A DNA stretch of 64,000 bases from Gallionella sp. Its GTDB lineage: Bacteria; Pseudomonadota; Gammaproteobacteria; Burkholderiales; Gallionellaceae. Position 1 is the stretch's first letter; each line of letters starts with the position of its first letter. Position numbers and translations under genes: made by a program. The notes under the pieces are model-generated. The model was not told the origin of the DNA. It searched no databases and was given only the letters and a program-made list of their open reading frames with translations. Of the stretch, positions 19,698-30,185 are shown one piece after another. The stretch covers positions 1 to 64,000 of the forward strand of contig JAQTTV010000004.1 in NCBI GenBank assembly GCA_028710565.1, given 5' to 3'.

Positions 19698-20723
19698 ATG
19701 AATTTATTTGAACGCTATCTCACCCTCTGGGTTGGCTTGTGCATAGGCATCGGCGTATTGTTAGGGCAATTTTTGCCCAGCGTATTCCACGCCATTGCCG
19801 CGTTGGAAGTAGCGAAAGTCAATCTGCCCGTGGGGGTATTGGTGTGGGTGATGATTATTCCCATGTTGCTGCGCATCGACTTTGGCGCGCTGCATCAGGT
19901 CAAACAACATCTGCGCGGCATCGGGGTGACGTTGTTTATCAACTGGGGGGTGAAGCCGTTTTCGATGGCGTTTTTGGGCTGGTTGTTTATCCGCCATCTG
20001 TTCGCCGATTACCTGCCCGCTGACCAAATCGACAGCTATATCGCAGGCTTGATTTTGCTGGCTGCCGCGCCGTGTACCGCGATGGTGTTTGTGTGGAGCA
20101 ACTTGGTGAAAGGCGATCCCTATTTCACCCTGTCGCAAGTCGCGCTGAACGACACGATTATGATTTTCGCTTTCGCGCCGCTGGTCGCGCTGTTGCTCGG
20201 CATGGCAAGCATCACCGTGCCGTGGGACACGCTGCTGATGTCGGTGCTGTTCTACATCGTCATCCCCGTCATCTTGGCGCAAGGGCTGCGCCGTGTGTTA
20301 TTTCAACGCGGCGAAGCGGGATTTCAATCCGCCATGACGTGCATCGCCCCGTATTCCATGGGCGCGCTGTTGCTCACTTTAGTGCTGTTGTTCGCCCTGC
20401 AAGGCAACGCTATCGTCGCCCAACCGCTGATTATCGCCCTGCTTGCTGTACCGATTTTGATTCAAGTGTTGTTCAACTCAGGCTTGGCATACTGGCTGAA
20501 TCGCCGTCTAGGCGTGGTGCATTGCGTCGCCGCGCCCTCGGCGTTAATCGGTGCCAGCAACTTTTTTGAACTCGCCGTCGCCACCGCCATCAGCTTGTTC
20601 GGTTTTGAATCGGGTGCAGCATTGGCAACCGTGGTGGGCGTGTTGATTGAAGTGCCTGTGATGCTACTGGTGGTCAAAATCGCCAATGAATCGAAGGCTT
20701 GGTATAACGACGGCTTGCGATGA
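19698..20723 (+). CDS. acr3: ACR3-family arsenite efflux permease
   Basis: MNLFERYLTLWVGLCIGIGVLLGQFLP; bile/arsenite permease-like TM pattern; arsR-arsC context. Confidence 0.9.
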   Translation: MNLFERYLTLWVGLCIGIGVLLGQFLPSVFHAIAALEVAKVNLPVGVLVWVMIIPMLLRIDFGALHQVKQHLRGIGVTLFINWGVKPFSMAFLGWLFIRHLFADYLPADQIDSYIAGLILLAAAPCTAMVFVWSNLVKGDPYFTLSQVALNDTIMIFAFAPLVALLLGMASITVPWDTLLMSVLFYIVIPVILAQGLRRVLFQRGEAGFQSAMTCIAPYSMGALLLTLVLLFALQGNAIVAQPLIIALLAVPILIQVLFNSGLAYWLNRRLGVVHCVAAPSALIGASNFFELAVATAISLFGFESGAALATVVGVLIEVPVMLLVVKIANESKAWYNDGLR

Positions 20724-20804
20724 GATGAAATAAAGCGTTTAATCCTGCCCGCAAAGCGGACGCAGTGCGCGGCGATCATGCTGTCGCACCCAACATACGA
20801 TCAT

Positions 20805-20830
20805 CCTTCGACAAGCTCAGGACGAACGGA
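20805..20830 (+). repeat. CCTTCGACAAGCTCAGGACGAACGGA dispersed repeat
   Basis: Same core as at 15072.. and 28043.. Confidence 0.75.
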
Positions 20831-20930
20831 TGCAATCCGTATTCCCCCCTACACATACGTGTACGTGGCGGGGGAATACCCCCCCAATGCCTCCTTATCA
20901 CAAAACCTATTTAATCAATGGAGTCGTTCG

Positions 20931-21722
20931 ATGCAACTCGCTACTTGGAACGTCAACTCACTGAATGTTCGCCTACCGCATGTCTTAGATTGGCTGGCTG
21001 TCAACCCCGTCGACGTACTCTGTTTGCAAGAAACCAAGCAGCAAGATGCAGATTTTCCGCAGGAGGCATTGCAAGCGGCGGGTTATCACAGCGTTTTTTC
21101 GGGGCAAAAAACTTACAATGGCGTTGCGATTTTGAGTCGCGCGCCCATCGTTGACGTACAAATCGGCATTCCTGATTATGAGGATGAGCAAAAGCGCGTG
21201 ATCGCCGCAACCATTAGCGACGTGCGCGTGGTGTGCATTTATGTACCAAACGGGCAAGCGGTGGACTCTGACAAGTATTACTACAAGCTCGGCTGGCTAA
21301 ACGCGCTGACCGTGTGGCTCAAAGCAGAACTGCAACGCTATCCGCAATTGGTGGTGTTAGGTGATTACAACATTGCGCCTGAAGATCGCGATGTCCATGA
21401 CCCTGTATTATGGCAAGGGAGTGTTTTGGTGAGTGAAGCGGAGCGCATCCACTTTCAGCAACTGCTTGCACTGGGCTTGCACGACAGCTTCCGTCTATTT
21501 GAACAAGCCGACAAGTCATTTTCTTGGTGGGACTATCGCATGATGGCATTCCGCCGCAACCACGGCGTGCGAATAGACCATATTTTGTTGAGTGACGCAC
21601 TCGTGTCAAAATGTGGTGCTTGTATCATTGACCGCGTACCCCGCAAATGGGAGCGACCTTCAGATCACACGCCTGTGGTGGTGACTTTGTTCACTGATAA
21701 TCTGTCCGTTCATCACGCATAA
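20931..21722 (+). CDS. xth: Exodeoxyribonuclease III
   Basis: MQLATWNVNSLNVRLPHVLDWL...CLQETK...WWDYR...RIDHILLS. Confidence 0.93.
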   Translation: MQLATWNVNSLNVRLPHVLDWLAVNPVDVLCLQETKQQDADFPQEALQAAGYHSVFSGQKTYNGVAILSRAPIVDVQIGIPDYEDEQKRVIAATISDVRVVCIYVPNGQAVDSDKYYYKLGWLNALTVWLKAELQRYPQLVVLGDYNIAPEDRDVHDPVLWQGSVLVSEAERIHFQQLLALGLHDSFRLFEQADKSFSWWDYRMMAFRRNHGVRIDHILLSDALVSKCGACIIDRVPRKWERPSDHTPVVVTLFTDNLSVHHA

Positions 21723-21851
21723 TCAACCATAGCGAATCGAAAATTCTGCCGCCTGTCGGTCATGCAATACAGCTTATCGGACAAATGCACACAAGCATTG
21801 ACCTTGTCGCAAAACCCCTTAGAATTCAAACTAAGTAAAAAGGAGAACACC

Positions 21852-22316
21852 ATGCACCACGTGAAAAACAAAGGTTTTACCCTAGTCGAATTGATGATTG
21901 TGATTGCCATTCTCGGTATTTTGGCGGGGATTGCGATTCCAGGCTATACCAGCTATGTGGCGCGTGGGAGGTTAATTGAAGCAGGAATCAACCTATCCGC
22001 TTTGCGTACCAGCATGGAACAGTTTTACCAAGATCAACGCACCTATGCCTCTTCTGTCAATGCAACAACCTGTGGTGTGCCTGTATCTAGTGTGCAAGCG
22101 GTCAACTTTTCTTATGGCTGCATCGTGACGGGTACGGGACTCACTCAAGGTTTTACTGTCACCGCTTCTAGTGTAGCGGGTGTGGGATTGGGTGCTGCGG
22201 CAACTTATGTGTACAGCCTAGATGATGGTAATGTGAGAAGAACCCAAAAATTTAAAGGAGCTATCCCTGCCGCAGGTGTGGGCTGCTTTCTCAATAGGGA
22301 TGGTCAAAGATGTTAA
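21852..22316 (+). CDS. pilE: Type IV pilin PilE-like
   Basis: [38 protein letters not shown]. Confidence 0.85.
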   Translation: MHHVKNKGFTLVELMIVIAILGILAGIAIPGYTSYVARGRLIEAGINLSALRTSMEQFYQDQRTYASSVNATTCGVPVSSVQAVNFSYGCIVTGTGLTQGFTVTASSVAGVGLGAAATYVYSLDDGNVRRTQKFKGAIPAAGVGCFLNRDGQRC

Positions 22317-22969
22317 CTTCGGCTAACAAGCAGCAGGGTATGACGCTGCTGGAAGTAATAATCAGCTTAGTGCTTGCGGGTGGGATGATGGCGTTGGCAG
22401 TCCCTTCGGTCGCGGATTGGATAGATGCCAGTCGCATTAAGGGAACCGCAGATTCGATGTTAAATGGCTTGCAACTCGCCAAAATGGAGGCCGTACGCCA
22501 CAACGCTCGTGCTCGTTTTTATTTGACGGACAATCCGACTTTTGACCCAGCAACGGGAGGGCAAGGGGGAGATTGGGAAATTTGCAATGCGCAGTACTCT
22601 GGCAGCTTTGTCGGTGGTCAGGGTCAGGTTTGGTTAGCTACCGAAAATGGCCCCCCCGTCAGGATCGGGGTGAGCACTGCTCTTCTGGCAGCGCAAGATT
22701 ACGCGACGCCGCTTGCTGCGGGTTCGGGATTGACGGGATATGCAGCACTCTGCGCAGGCACAACTGCGGCGGATACGAATGCCAATGTGACATTTGATGC
22801 AATGGGTCGTGCATCCAACATCAGTGTGACCTCTAACGTAACGCGTATTGACATATTGAATAGCCGACCAAACAACAACGACAAACGCTTGGTCATTATC
22901 ATTAACCCTCAAGGGCAAATTAAGTTGTGCAACCCTGCATCACAAGATCCTAACCAACGGTGTGGCTAA
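22310..22969 (+). CDS. fimT: Minor pilin, FimT/GspH family
   Basis: [26 protein letters not shown]; cluster context. Confidence 0.8.
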   Translation: MLTSANKQQGMTLLEVIISLVLAGGMMALAVPSVADWIDASRIKGTADSMLNGLQLAKMEAVRHNARARFYLTDNPTFDPATGGQGGDWEICNAQYSGSFVGGQGQVWLATENGPPVRIGVSTALLAAQDYATPLAAGSGLTGYAALCAGTTAADTNANVTFDAMGRASNISVTSNVTRIDILNSRPNNNDKRLVIIINPQGQIKLCNPASQDPNQRCG

Positions 22970-23564
22970 CATGAACACAAGAAACCCGCAAAAAGGCTTT
23001 GTATTACTGGAAGGCTTAATTGCCATTCTGATTTTTTCCATGGCGATTTTGGGCGTAGTCGGCATGCAAGCGACCGCTATTACCATGGGAACAGAATCGC
23101 AGTACCGTGCGGATGCTGCCTTTTTGGCCAACCAGCTGTTAGCACAAATGTGGGCACACGCAGGAGCGGGAGTATATGTCAATGGTTCAATTATTACGGC
23201 TCAAGCAGCCTCTGCCGCAGGGATAGACGTTGCGCACACCGCCGCCGCGCCCAATTTGTACAACTATCACTGTATGACCTGTACCGTTGCTGAAGCGAAT
23301 ACTGTCACTAATAAAACTGGGGATCCAGAATTTGTAAGATGGCTACTATCAATACAAGGAGGTTTTTTACCTGGCGTATCAGATACGACAAATAGCCCAG
23401 ATATCAATGTGCACTGTTCGACGGCAGATGGTGGGGCTTCCTATCCGACTTGCCCCGCGATCTCGGCAACACAAGTCACCGTCACGCTGAGATGGCAACG
23501 TAATAACCGCGCTGGGACACCCCAGCATCAATATCAAACGCTGTCTAGCATTGAGCCTAACTAA
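22970..23564 (+). CDS. pilV: Type IV pilus modification protein PilV
   Basis: KGFVLLEGLIAILIFSMAILGVVGMQA; start probably near MNTRNPQ (about 22971). Confidence 0.8.
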
Positions 23565-23565
23565 T

Positions 23566-24894
23566 ATGCGCACGAAAACACAACAATCTGGCTTTTCGCT
23601 GATCGAAATACTGATCGGTATGACCATAGGGCTGATCGTGATTTTGGTCATCATGCAAACCATGTCATTATTTGAAGGTCAACGAAAAACTTCCAGCAGT
23701 GCTGCTGATATGCAAAGCAACGGGCTATTGTCGTTATATTCTTTGGAACAAGATGTCCGCTTGGCGGGTTATGGCTTGATTGCCAACTACCAAGGAGTGG
23801 GGGATTTGCCCTGCTTGAAAATTAACGGCTATGGCACTGCACCAGGGGTGTTTGATGCAACGCCTATCCTCATTAACACTTCTGGGGTACAGGACAGCAT
23901 TACCATCTCCCGACTAGAAGCTGACATGGGCGGATTGACGACGGGGGGGCAGGCGGCTCGCATTCTCAACAGCGTCGCGAACCAAGCAAGCTTGTTCGCA
24001 CCTGCTGGCGTGCCCACAGATGCAACACCTGGCGCAATTTCAGGGGTGAGATCACGGATGGTAGGCTCTTATCCAGCGGGTGCAACGGGGCCTAACCAGT
24101 TTACTTACGCCGCAATCAGCAGCCCCGCCGATACCGTATTGGTTGCATCTGCATATGGGGTGGCTGCGCCACTGGATTGCTCCTTAGTTGCGGTATCGGG
24201 TTTGGTGGCTGGCGGGGCTTACATTCCAGAGGTATTTAATACTAGCAATGTGATTGTGAATGGTGTGCAACCTGGGTCATCGGTCGCATCTGCAGTACCA
24301 GCGTTCTCTGATATGTCTTTTGTGGCGGTCAACAATGCAGGTTTTGATACCACAAAAGCACCTGTTTTTCCTGCGGGTGGCTATCCAGTGAACAGTGTAT
24401 TGCACAATTTGGGGGCAAACCCAGCGTTAATACGCACCACGTTTGCGGTGAATCAACTGAGACAATTTACCAAGCAGATCAATAATTTTCCTGCTGAAGT
24501 GATTGCTGAAAATATAGTCAGTATACAGGCACAGTATGGGACAGCTGCAGTTGGTTCATCTTCGATCAATTGTTGGGTAAATCCAACATGGGGATTGAAT
24601 CCTAACAGTGGTGCTTGCCCTGGCGGATCGTCAGCAAACTGGTCTGCCGCTGGATTACAAGCAAGCAAAACAAATATTAAACGCATCAAAGCGATTCGAG
24701 TGGCTATCGTGGCACGTAATAATCTGCGCGAAAAAGCCACGCAAGGGACGTGTACCACCACCCCCTCTGCGCCAATTTCGTGGTTAAACGGCCCCGTGAT
24801 TGATTTGACGGCTGATCCAGAATGGCAGTGCTATCGTTATAAGGTGTATCAAACGATCATTCCACTGCACAACGTGATTTTGGGGAATTTATGA
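23566..24894 (+). CDS. pilW: Type IV pilus assembly PilW
   Basis: QSGFSLIEILIGMTIGLIVILVIMQ; position and length. Confidence 0.8.
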   Translation: MRTKTQQSGFSLIEILIGMTIGLIVILVIMQTMSLFEGQRKTSSSAADMQSNGLLSLYSLEQDVRLAGYGLIANYQGVGDLPCLKINGYGTAPGVFDATPILINTSGVQDSITISRLEADMGGLTTGGQAARILNSVANQASLFAPAGVPTDATPGAISGVRSRMVGSYPAGATGPNQFTYAAISSPADTVLVASAYGVAAPLDCSLVAVSGLVAGGAYIPEVFNTSNVIVNGVQPGSSVASAVPAFSDMSFVAVNNAGFDTTKAPVFPAGGYPVNSVLHNLGANPALIRTTFAVNQLRQFTKQINNFPAEVIAENIVSIQAQYGTAAVGSSSINCWVNPTWGLNPNSGACPGGSSANWSAAGLQASKTNIKRIKAIRVAIVARNNLREKATQGTCTTTPSAPISWLNGPVIDLTADPEWQCYRYKVYQTIIPLHNVILGNL

Positions 24895-25634
24895 AAAACG
24901 TTCTGTTAAGAGCACCGCAACAAGGCATCGTGTTGCTGGTGGCTTTAATTGCACTGGTCGCATTGTCGTTATCTGGGATTGTGTTGATGCGTGGCGTTGA
25001 TACCAGCAATATCATCAGCGGTAATTTTGCGTTCAACGAAGCGACGACGCAAATGGCTGAGGTGGGAGCAACGGATGCGGAAAATTTTGTTGCGGGAATG
25101 CTGTACAGCAATGCCACTGCGCGCATACTCTTTAATTGCAATTCAGCAGGACCTAGCTTAGCCAATGCAACGACTACAACCACCGCAACGCCAGCTAACC
25201 CGATTACCAATATGGGAAATCCTGGCACTTCGCAAGGTTGCCCGCATTTTTATTCAACCTATTTTGCGACCATAGACCCGATTACCAATTTACCACCGAA
25301 TTTCCCGATTAACGGATGGAGTCCCGCCATTTCAGTACCAGGGTTAGCAGAATATGACGTGCAGTATTTTATAGAAAGAATGTGTACCCAAGACACATGG
25401 AAATGGGATGTCGCCATTGCGCCTGTTGCCAGTCAAGTGGCAGTTGCACCAAACTGGATCCCTGGCGCACCCACTTTCAGAGCCTGTATGGCGACACCGA
25501 TTTACGATAACGCAGGCAAGGTTGTTCCTGGGCAAGGGCGGCTCTATTATCGCGTCACCGTGCGGGTGACAGGCCCTCGCGAAACGACTTCCTTGGTGCA
25601 ATACTACTTAGGACTCGATGATGAAGTCTTGTGA
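24891..25634 (+). CDS. pilX: Type IV pilus assembly PilX
   Basis: QQGIVLLVALIALVALSLSGIVLMR; follows pilW. Confidence 0.75.
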   Translation: MKNVLLRAPQQGIVLLVALIALVALSLSGIVLMRGVDTSNIISGNFAFNEATTQMAEVGATDAENFVAGMLYSNATARILFNCNSAGPSLANATTTTTATPANPITNMGNPGTSQGCPHFYSTYFATIDPITNLPPNFPINGWSPAISVPGLAEYDVQYFIERMCTQDTWKWDVAIAPVASQVAVAPNWIPGAPTFRACMATPIYDNAGKVVPGQGRLYYRVTVRVTGPRETTSLVQYYLGLDDEVL

Positions 25635-25770
25635 TTTCCTCGTGTTAAATAAGGAGAATCGAATGAATACAAAATAAACGATCACTTAATGAACCGTATC
25701 GAAGCGTTGTAAATGTTGTTCAGTATCAAATGTATCAAAACAGTTAGTTTCTAATAAATGGAGAAATATC

Positions 25771-26505
25771 ATGAAAAACACACCCAGCAAATTATTGTTA
25801 GCGTTAACACTCTGCTTCAGCGTTGCTGCTGCACAAGCGGATGAAAACAAATACGAAAACAAAGATAACAAAAACAAAGAATCCACCAAGAGCACTAACG
25901 TGAAATCACCCGATGCTTGCAGTTCCGTGGTGCTTGCGACCGCATGTGGTTCCATTCAAAAGACCACTTGTACAACCACTGGTAGCTCGACCAAAATTTC
26001 TGATGCAGAAAAAAGCAAAGAAACGGAAGAGCATAAAAACGACAAGGATCATACCAAGGACAACAGTGGTGACCGCAAGGATCATACTGAAAGAGAGCAT
26101 GATGACAACGATTCCAGCTACAAGAGTCGCGATAAATCAAAAGATAAATCCGATGGCTATCGTTGGGAACAAACCAATTCCAACGGTGTAAAACAAGACA
26201 AAGTAACCGTCTGCCATCGCTCTGGTGGAGCCAATGTAACTATTACCGTGGATGATGACGGTTGGTACCATGGTCACTCGAAACATATCTTGGATAGCTT
26301 GGGCAAGTGCGAAGATCAAGATGACAAAGCAGGCAAATACAAATCGGGTGGCAAAAACAATAAAGACGTTGAATATATCTACAAAGATGCATCCAGTTCA
26401 ACGACTTCAATCGCTTCTTGCGCAACGGGTTGTAACGTAGCAGGCGTAACATGTAAAGTGATCAACACACGTCCTAGCCGTGGTGGTGCAAAAGTCGTAC
26501 GTTAA
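25771..26505 (+). CDS. Secreted charge-rich hypothetical protein with VTVCHR...HGHSKH...GKC motif
   Basis: Signal peptide; K/D/E/N-rich centre; VTVCHRSGGANVTITVDDDGWYHGHSKHILDSLGKC; Cys-rich C-terminus. Confidence 0.7.
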   Translation: MKNTPSKLLLALTLCFSVAAAQADENKYENKDNKNKESTKSTNVKSPDACSSVVLATACGSIQKTTCTTTGSSTKISDAEKSKETEEHKNDKDHTKDNSGDRKDHTEREHDDNDSSYKSRDKSKDKSDGYRWEQTNSNGVKQDKVTVCHRSGGANVTITVDDDGWYHGHSKHILDSLGKCEDQDDKAGKYKSGGKNNKDVEYIYKDASSSTTSIASCATGCNVAGVTCKVINTRPSRGGAKVVR

Positions 26506-26550
26506 TCATGACTGAAGAAGGAGCAGCTTTCCTTCTAAGCTTATGATTTT

Positions 26551-26579
26551 AAAAGCCCCTTAAGTTAGGGGCTTTTTTT
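26551..26579 (+). terminator. Rho-independent terminator
   Basis: AAAAGCCCCTTAAGTTAGGGGCTTTTTTT. Confidence 0.85.
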
Positions 26580-26614
26580 CGTCTGTTGTAAATTGGATAG
26601 GCACCGTCATGCGA

Positions 26615-27940
26615 CTACGCAATGCGGGTGACTTTGGAAACAGAAAATTGGTGGCATTGCAGCAAGTCCAACATGGCACCCGCTTTGTCCAATGTTTCTT
26701 GATATTCCGCCTCAACCTCTGAGTCCGCCACGATGCCGCCTCCCGCCCAACAAGCGATTTCACTGTGGGAGTACACCAAAGTACGAATGACAATGTTCGT
26801 GTCCATTTTGCCATCAAACCCCACATAGCCAATTGCGCCGCAATACACGCCTCGCCGATGCGGTTCGAGTTCAGCAATAATCTGCATGGCACGTTGTTTG
26901 GGTGCGCCTGTAATCGATCCACCAGGGAAGCAGTCGCGTAACACATCCAGTGCATCACAATCAGCACGCAATTGCCCTGTGACGGTACTCACCAGATGGT
27001 GAACATGGGAAAAACTTTCTATTTCAAATAAGCTCGGCACACGCACCGTGGTGCAACTTTGGCTTAAATCGTTGCGCAATAAATCCACGATCATCACGTT
27101 TTCCGCGCGATCCTTGGGGTGGTTGCGCAATACTTCACGCAATTGCTGATCTTGTAGCGGGGTTGTTCCCCGTGGACGCGTACCTTTGATCGGTTTAGTT
27201 TCCACTTTGCCTGCGGTGACCTGCAAAAAGCGTTCGGGGGAAGCGCACAATATCTGCACATCAGGAAAGTTGAGAAAGGCAGAATAAGGCGCGGGACTGC
27301 GTTGGCGCAAGTCACAATACGCCGCAAACGCATCACCCGTCGCGGGCGCGCTAAAGCGTTGCGCCAGGTTGATTTGATAACAATCACCTGCGTGCAAATA
27401 ATGCTGAATGCGGGCAAAAGCGTTGGCATAACTTTCAGGGGTAAAATTGGAGCGTACTTCGCCTTGAACTTGAAACGTGCTGGGTGGAAGCGGCGGAGGA
27501 TGGCGCAAGCGCGCCAAAATCATGGGCAGCTGTGCTGTTGTTTCAGCGAAACGCAGTCGTGACACCAATTGTGTTCGTTGCTGTTGGTGATCGACCACCA
27601 CCGCCCAGTCATAAATCCCCACCGCCATATCAGGGAGTGCAGCATCGGTGGGTGCCGTGTCAGGCGCAAGCGATAAATCATAGCCCCAATAACCCAATGC
27701 CCCGCCCGCAAAAGGAATGTCGGTCTGTGGTGGCAAGGGCGCGCCTAGGGCTTGACGCAGCGCACCGAAGGGATCTGGATGGGTATGATCTAGCTGCATC
27801 GTGCGCGCGGGTGAGGCGGTCAAAATATCATAACGCCCCAGTCCTGCACTGTCCAACCACGCCGCCCAAGGCAAGTCCATCAACGCCGTAAAATATACAC
27901 TCGCATCGCTGTGGTAGGGAAGTTCAACAAGATAGCTCAT
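26615..27940 (-). CDS. pabB: Aminodeoxychorismate synthase component I
   Basis: Chorismate-binding motifs PIKGTRPRG, ENVMIVDLLRNDL, GGSITGAPKQRAM. Confidence 0.9.
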   Translation of the reverse strand: MSYLVELPYHSDASVYFTALMDLPWAAWLDSAGLGRYDILTASPARTMQLDHTHPDPFGALRQALGAPLPPQTDIPFAGGALGYWGYDLSLAPDTAPTDAALPDMAVGIYDWAVVVDHQQQRTQLVSRLRFAETTAQLPMILARLRHPPPLPPSTFQVQGEVRSNFTPESYANAFARIQHYLHAGDCYQINLAQRFSAPATGDAFAAYCDLRQRSPAPYSAFLNFPDVQILCASPERFLQVTAGKVETKPIKGTRPRGTTPLQDQQLREVLRNHPKDRAENVMIVDLLRNDLSQSCTTVRVPSLFEIESFSHVHHLVSTVTGQLRADCDALDVLRDCFPGGSITGAPKQRAMQIIAELEPHRRGVYCGAIGYVGFDGKMDTNIVIRTLVYSHSEIACWAGGGIVADSEVEAEYQETLDKAGAMLDLLQCHQFSVSKVTRIA

Positions 27941-27953
27941 TTTTCTCTGCCCT

Positions 27954-28085
27954 AGGGAATCACTGATTGATATAGCCGCTCGTGGTGAGCTTGTCGAACC
28001 ACAAGCGATAGCACGATAGAATCAAAAAAAACCATCCACTCACCCTTCGACAAGCTCAGGGTGAACGGATTGAATCAGTGCTCCC
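27954..28085. mobile_element. About 130-bp MITE-like element, copy B
   Basis: Ends gggaatcactgattgat / attgaatcagtgctccc; internal gctcgtggtgagcttgtcgaacc and cccttcgacaagctcagggtgaacgg. Confidence 0.5.
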
Positions 28086-28140
28086 CCTGCAATTTTAATG
28101 TGGTTAACGCTGCTGTGGGTACGACGCTTACCCATGCCCC

Positions 28141-28743
28141 CTAAACAGCACGTTGAAAACGATAAACGGCAGTGCTGCCCAGTAGGTTGGGTAGCACAGT
28201 AACCCGTTTTGTCCCTGTCATCACGTGTCTTTCCAGCACGGCAATATGATGATCTTGGCAAAAGCTTTCAAAGTCGTTCAAAGTACACAAGTGCACATTG
28301 GGTGTATCAAACCACTGGTAAGGCAGTTCACTGGACACGGGCATATTGCCAAACAGCACATTGAGGCGATTTTTCCAGTAAGCAAAATTGGGGAAGCTGA
28401 CGATACCTTGCCGCCCGACACGCAATATTTCTTGGATTAAGGCTTCTGTGTGGCGCGTGGCTTGCAAGGTTTGCGACACAATCACAAAGTCAAAGCTATT
28501 ATCTTCAAAGTCAGACAAGCCTGCATCTAAGTCATTTTGAATAACATTCACGCCATTGGCGATACAAGCGACGATGTCCAAGTCGCGAATTTCTACGCCG
28601 TAGCCACGTATCTGACGTGTTTCCTGCAAAAACCGCAACAAACTCCCGTCGCCACAGCCTAAATCCAATACGGATGCGCCTGGTGGTATCCATGCGGCAA
28701 TTGCTGCGAAATCTGGGCGATCCGTGGTGAGGCGATTACTCAT
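28141..28743 (-). CDS. metW: Methionine biosynthesis protein MetW
   Basis: [17 protein letters not shown]...[15 protein letters not shown]; overlaps metX end. Confidence 0.9.
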   Translation of the reverse strand: MSNRLTTDRPDFAAIAAWIPPGASVLDLGCGDGSLLRFLQETRQIRGYGVEIRDLDIVACIANGVNVIQNDLDAGLSDFEDNSFDFVIVSQTLQATRHTEALIQEILRVGRQGIVSFPNFAYWKNRLNVLFGNMPVSSELPYQWFDTPNVHLCTLNDFESFCQDHHIAVLERHVMTGTKRVTVLPNLLGSTAVYRFQRAV

Positions 28744-29878
28744 GTCCACACTCCTTAGCAACGTTGTCGAGGTAATTGCGCATCACCGCGAAGTAATGCG
28801 CGTTTTCCATTAAAAAAGAATCATGTCCCTGTGCCGAGGTAATTTCGGCATAGCTGACATTGCGATGGTTGTGCAGCAACGGACGGATAATTTCACGCGA
28901 GCGTTCAGGCGAAAAACGCCAGTCTGTGGTGAAGGAAATGACGAGGAAATTAGCTTTGGCACGCGCAAAGGACTTATTCAAATCCCCATCAAAATCGTGA
29001 GCAGGATCAAAATAATCCAAAGCTTTGGTCATCAGCAAATAGGTATTGGCATCAAAATACGCCGCAAATTTATCGCCCTGATAGCGTAAATAAGACTCGA
29101 TTTCAAACTCGATTTCGTAGTTGTATTGGAACTCCGCATTACGCAACAACCGACCGAATTTATCCGCCATAGCATCGTCGGATAAATAAGTGATATGTCC
29201 CAGCATACGCGCCAACCGCAAGCCACGCGTCGGCACCACGCCGTGTTGATAAAAGTTGCCCCCATGAAAATCAGGGTCAGTCAGAATGGCATTACGTGCC
29301 ACGTCGTTGAATGCGATATTTTGCGCCGTTAAGCGCGGCGCAGCGGCAATGGCTAACACATGTCGCATCCGTTCTGGATATGCCAATGACCATTGCAGTG
29401 CCTGCATCCCGCCTAAGCTGCCACCTATAATTGCTGCAAATTGTTGTATGCCTAACCGATCTGCCAGTCGTGCTTGAGACTCCACCCAATCCTGAACGGT
29501 AATGAGTGGGAAATCCGAGCCATATTGCCGTCCCGTCTCAGGGTTGAGCGACACAGGTCCTGTTGAACCGTGACAACCGCCCAGATTATTGAAGCCAATG
29601 ACAAAAAATTTATCGGTATCAATCGGCTTGCCCGCACCCACCATATTGTCCCACCAGCCCGTGTTTTTGGGCTGATCGGCATATTTCCCCGCGACATGGT
29701 GATGTCCTGACAGGGCGTGACAGATGAGAATGGCATTCGATTTGTCGGCATTTAAGGTGCCATACGTTTCGTACATCATTTCATAACGCGGCAAAACAGC
29801 ACCGCTGCGAAACACCAGCGGTGTATCAAAAATAGCGCGTTGCGCTGTGGCGATGAGAGTGTCCAAAATATACCCCAA
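28736..29878 (-). CDS. metX: Homoserine O-acetyl/succinyltransferase (probable TTG start)
   Basis: [52 protein letters not shown]; codon at 29878 is TTG. Confidence 0.92.
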   Translation of the reverse strand: MGYILDTLIATAQRAIFDTPLVFRSGAVLPRYEMMYETYGTLNADKSNAILICHALSGHHHVAGKYADQPKNTGWWDNMVGAGKPIDTDKFFVIGFNNLGGCHGSTGPVSLNPETGRQYGSDFPLITVQDWVESQARLADRLGIQQFAAIIGGSLGGMQALQWSLAYPERMRHVLAIAAAPRLTAQNIAFNDVARNAILTDPDFHGGNFYQHGVVPTRGLRLARMLGHITYLSDDAMADKFGRLLRNAEFQYNYEIEFEIESYLRYQGDKFAAYFDANTYLLMTKALDYFDPAHDFDGDLNKSFARAKANFLVISFTTDWRFSPERSREIIRPLLHNHRNVSYAEITSAQGHDSFLMENAHYFAVMRNYLDNVAKECGHE

Positions 29879-29880
29879 AA

Positions 29881-29908
29881 AACAAAACCCGCCCTGCTAA
29901 AGCGGGAA
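29881..29908 (-). terminator. Attenuator-type terminator between aptamer and metX
   Basis: Minus strand CCCGTTCCCGCTTTAGCAGGGCGGGTTTTGTTTTTT; part of the stem (CGCTTTAGC) also pairs with GCTAAAGCG of the aptamer. Confidence 0.6.
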
Positions 29909-29918
29909 CGGGTTGCTT

Positions 29919-29972
29919 CGCTTTAGCTGGAATCTTTTAAGTGCCCCGCAAGCTGATGTCAAATCGGCACTG
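29919..29972 (-). ncRNA. SAM-II riboswitch-like aptamer upstream of metX
   Basis: Minus strand AGTGCCGATTTGACATCAGCTTGCGGGGCACTTAAAAGATTCCAGCTAAAGCG; GTGC...GCAC stem and GATTTG / CTTGC / TTAAA / GCTAAA blocks resemble the metA-motif consensus. Confidence 0.7.
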
Positions 29973-30185
29973 GCGCGCAGTTTCCGCGTTTTAAGAATAG
30001 ATGTCAACAGCTGCTATGCGCTTAGGTTTAGGATTTACCGCTATCTTTAGGTTTTGCCAAATGATGCGTTAAAAATGCTTCCCTTGGTCTGAATAAATGT
30101 AATTGATCGTTCCAATACATGTAAACCATTTGTTAGCCTGAGGTGCTTGACCTATACTTCGCTATCCTTTTTGCGAGCATATAAG

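Noticed and set aside
21780-21851. Sigma-54 promoter for pilE
   Set aside because: No TGG-N9-TTGC spacing match found upstream, unlike the three aio-region sites
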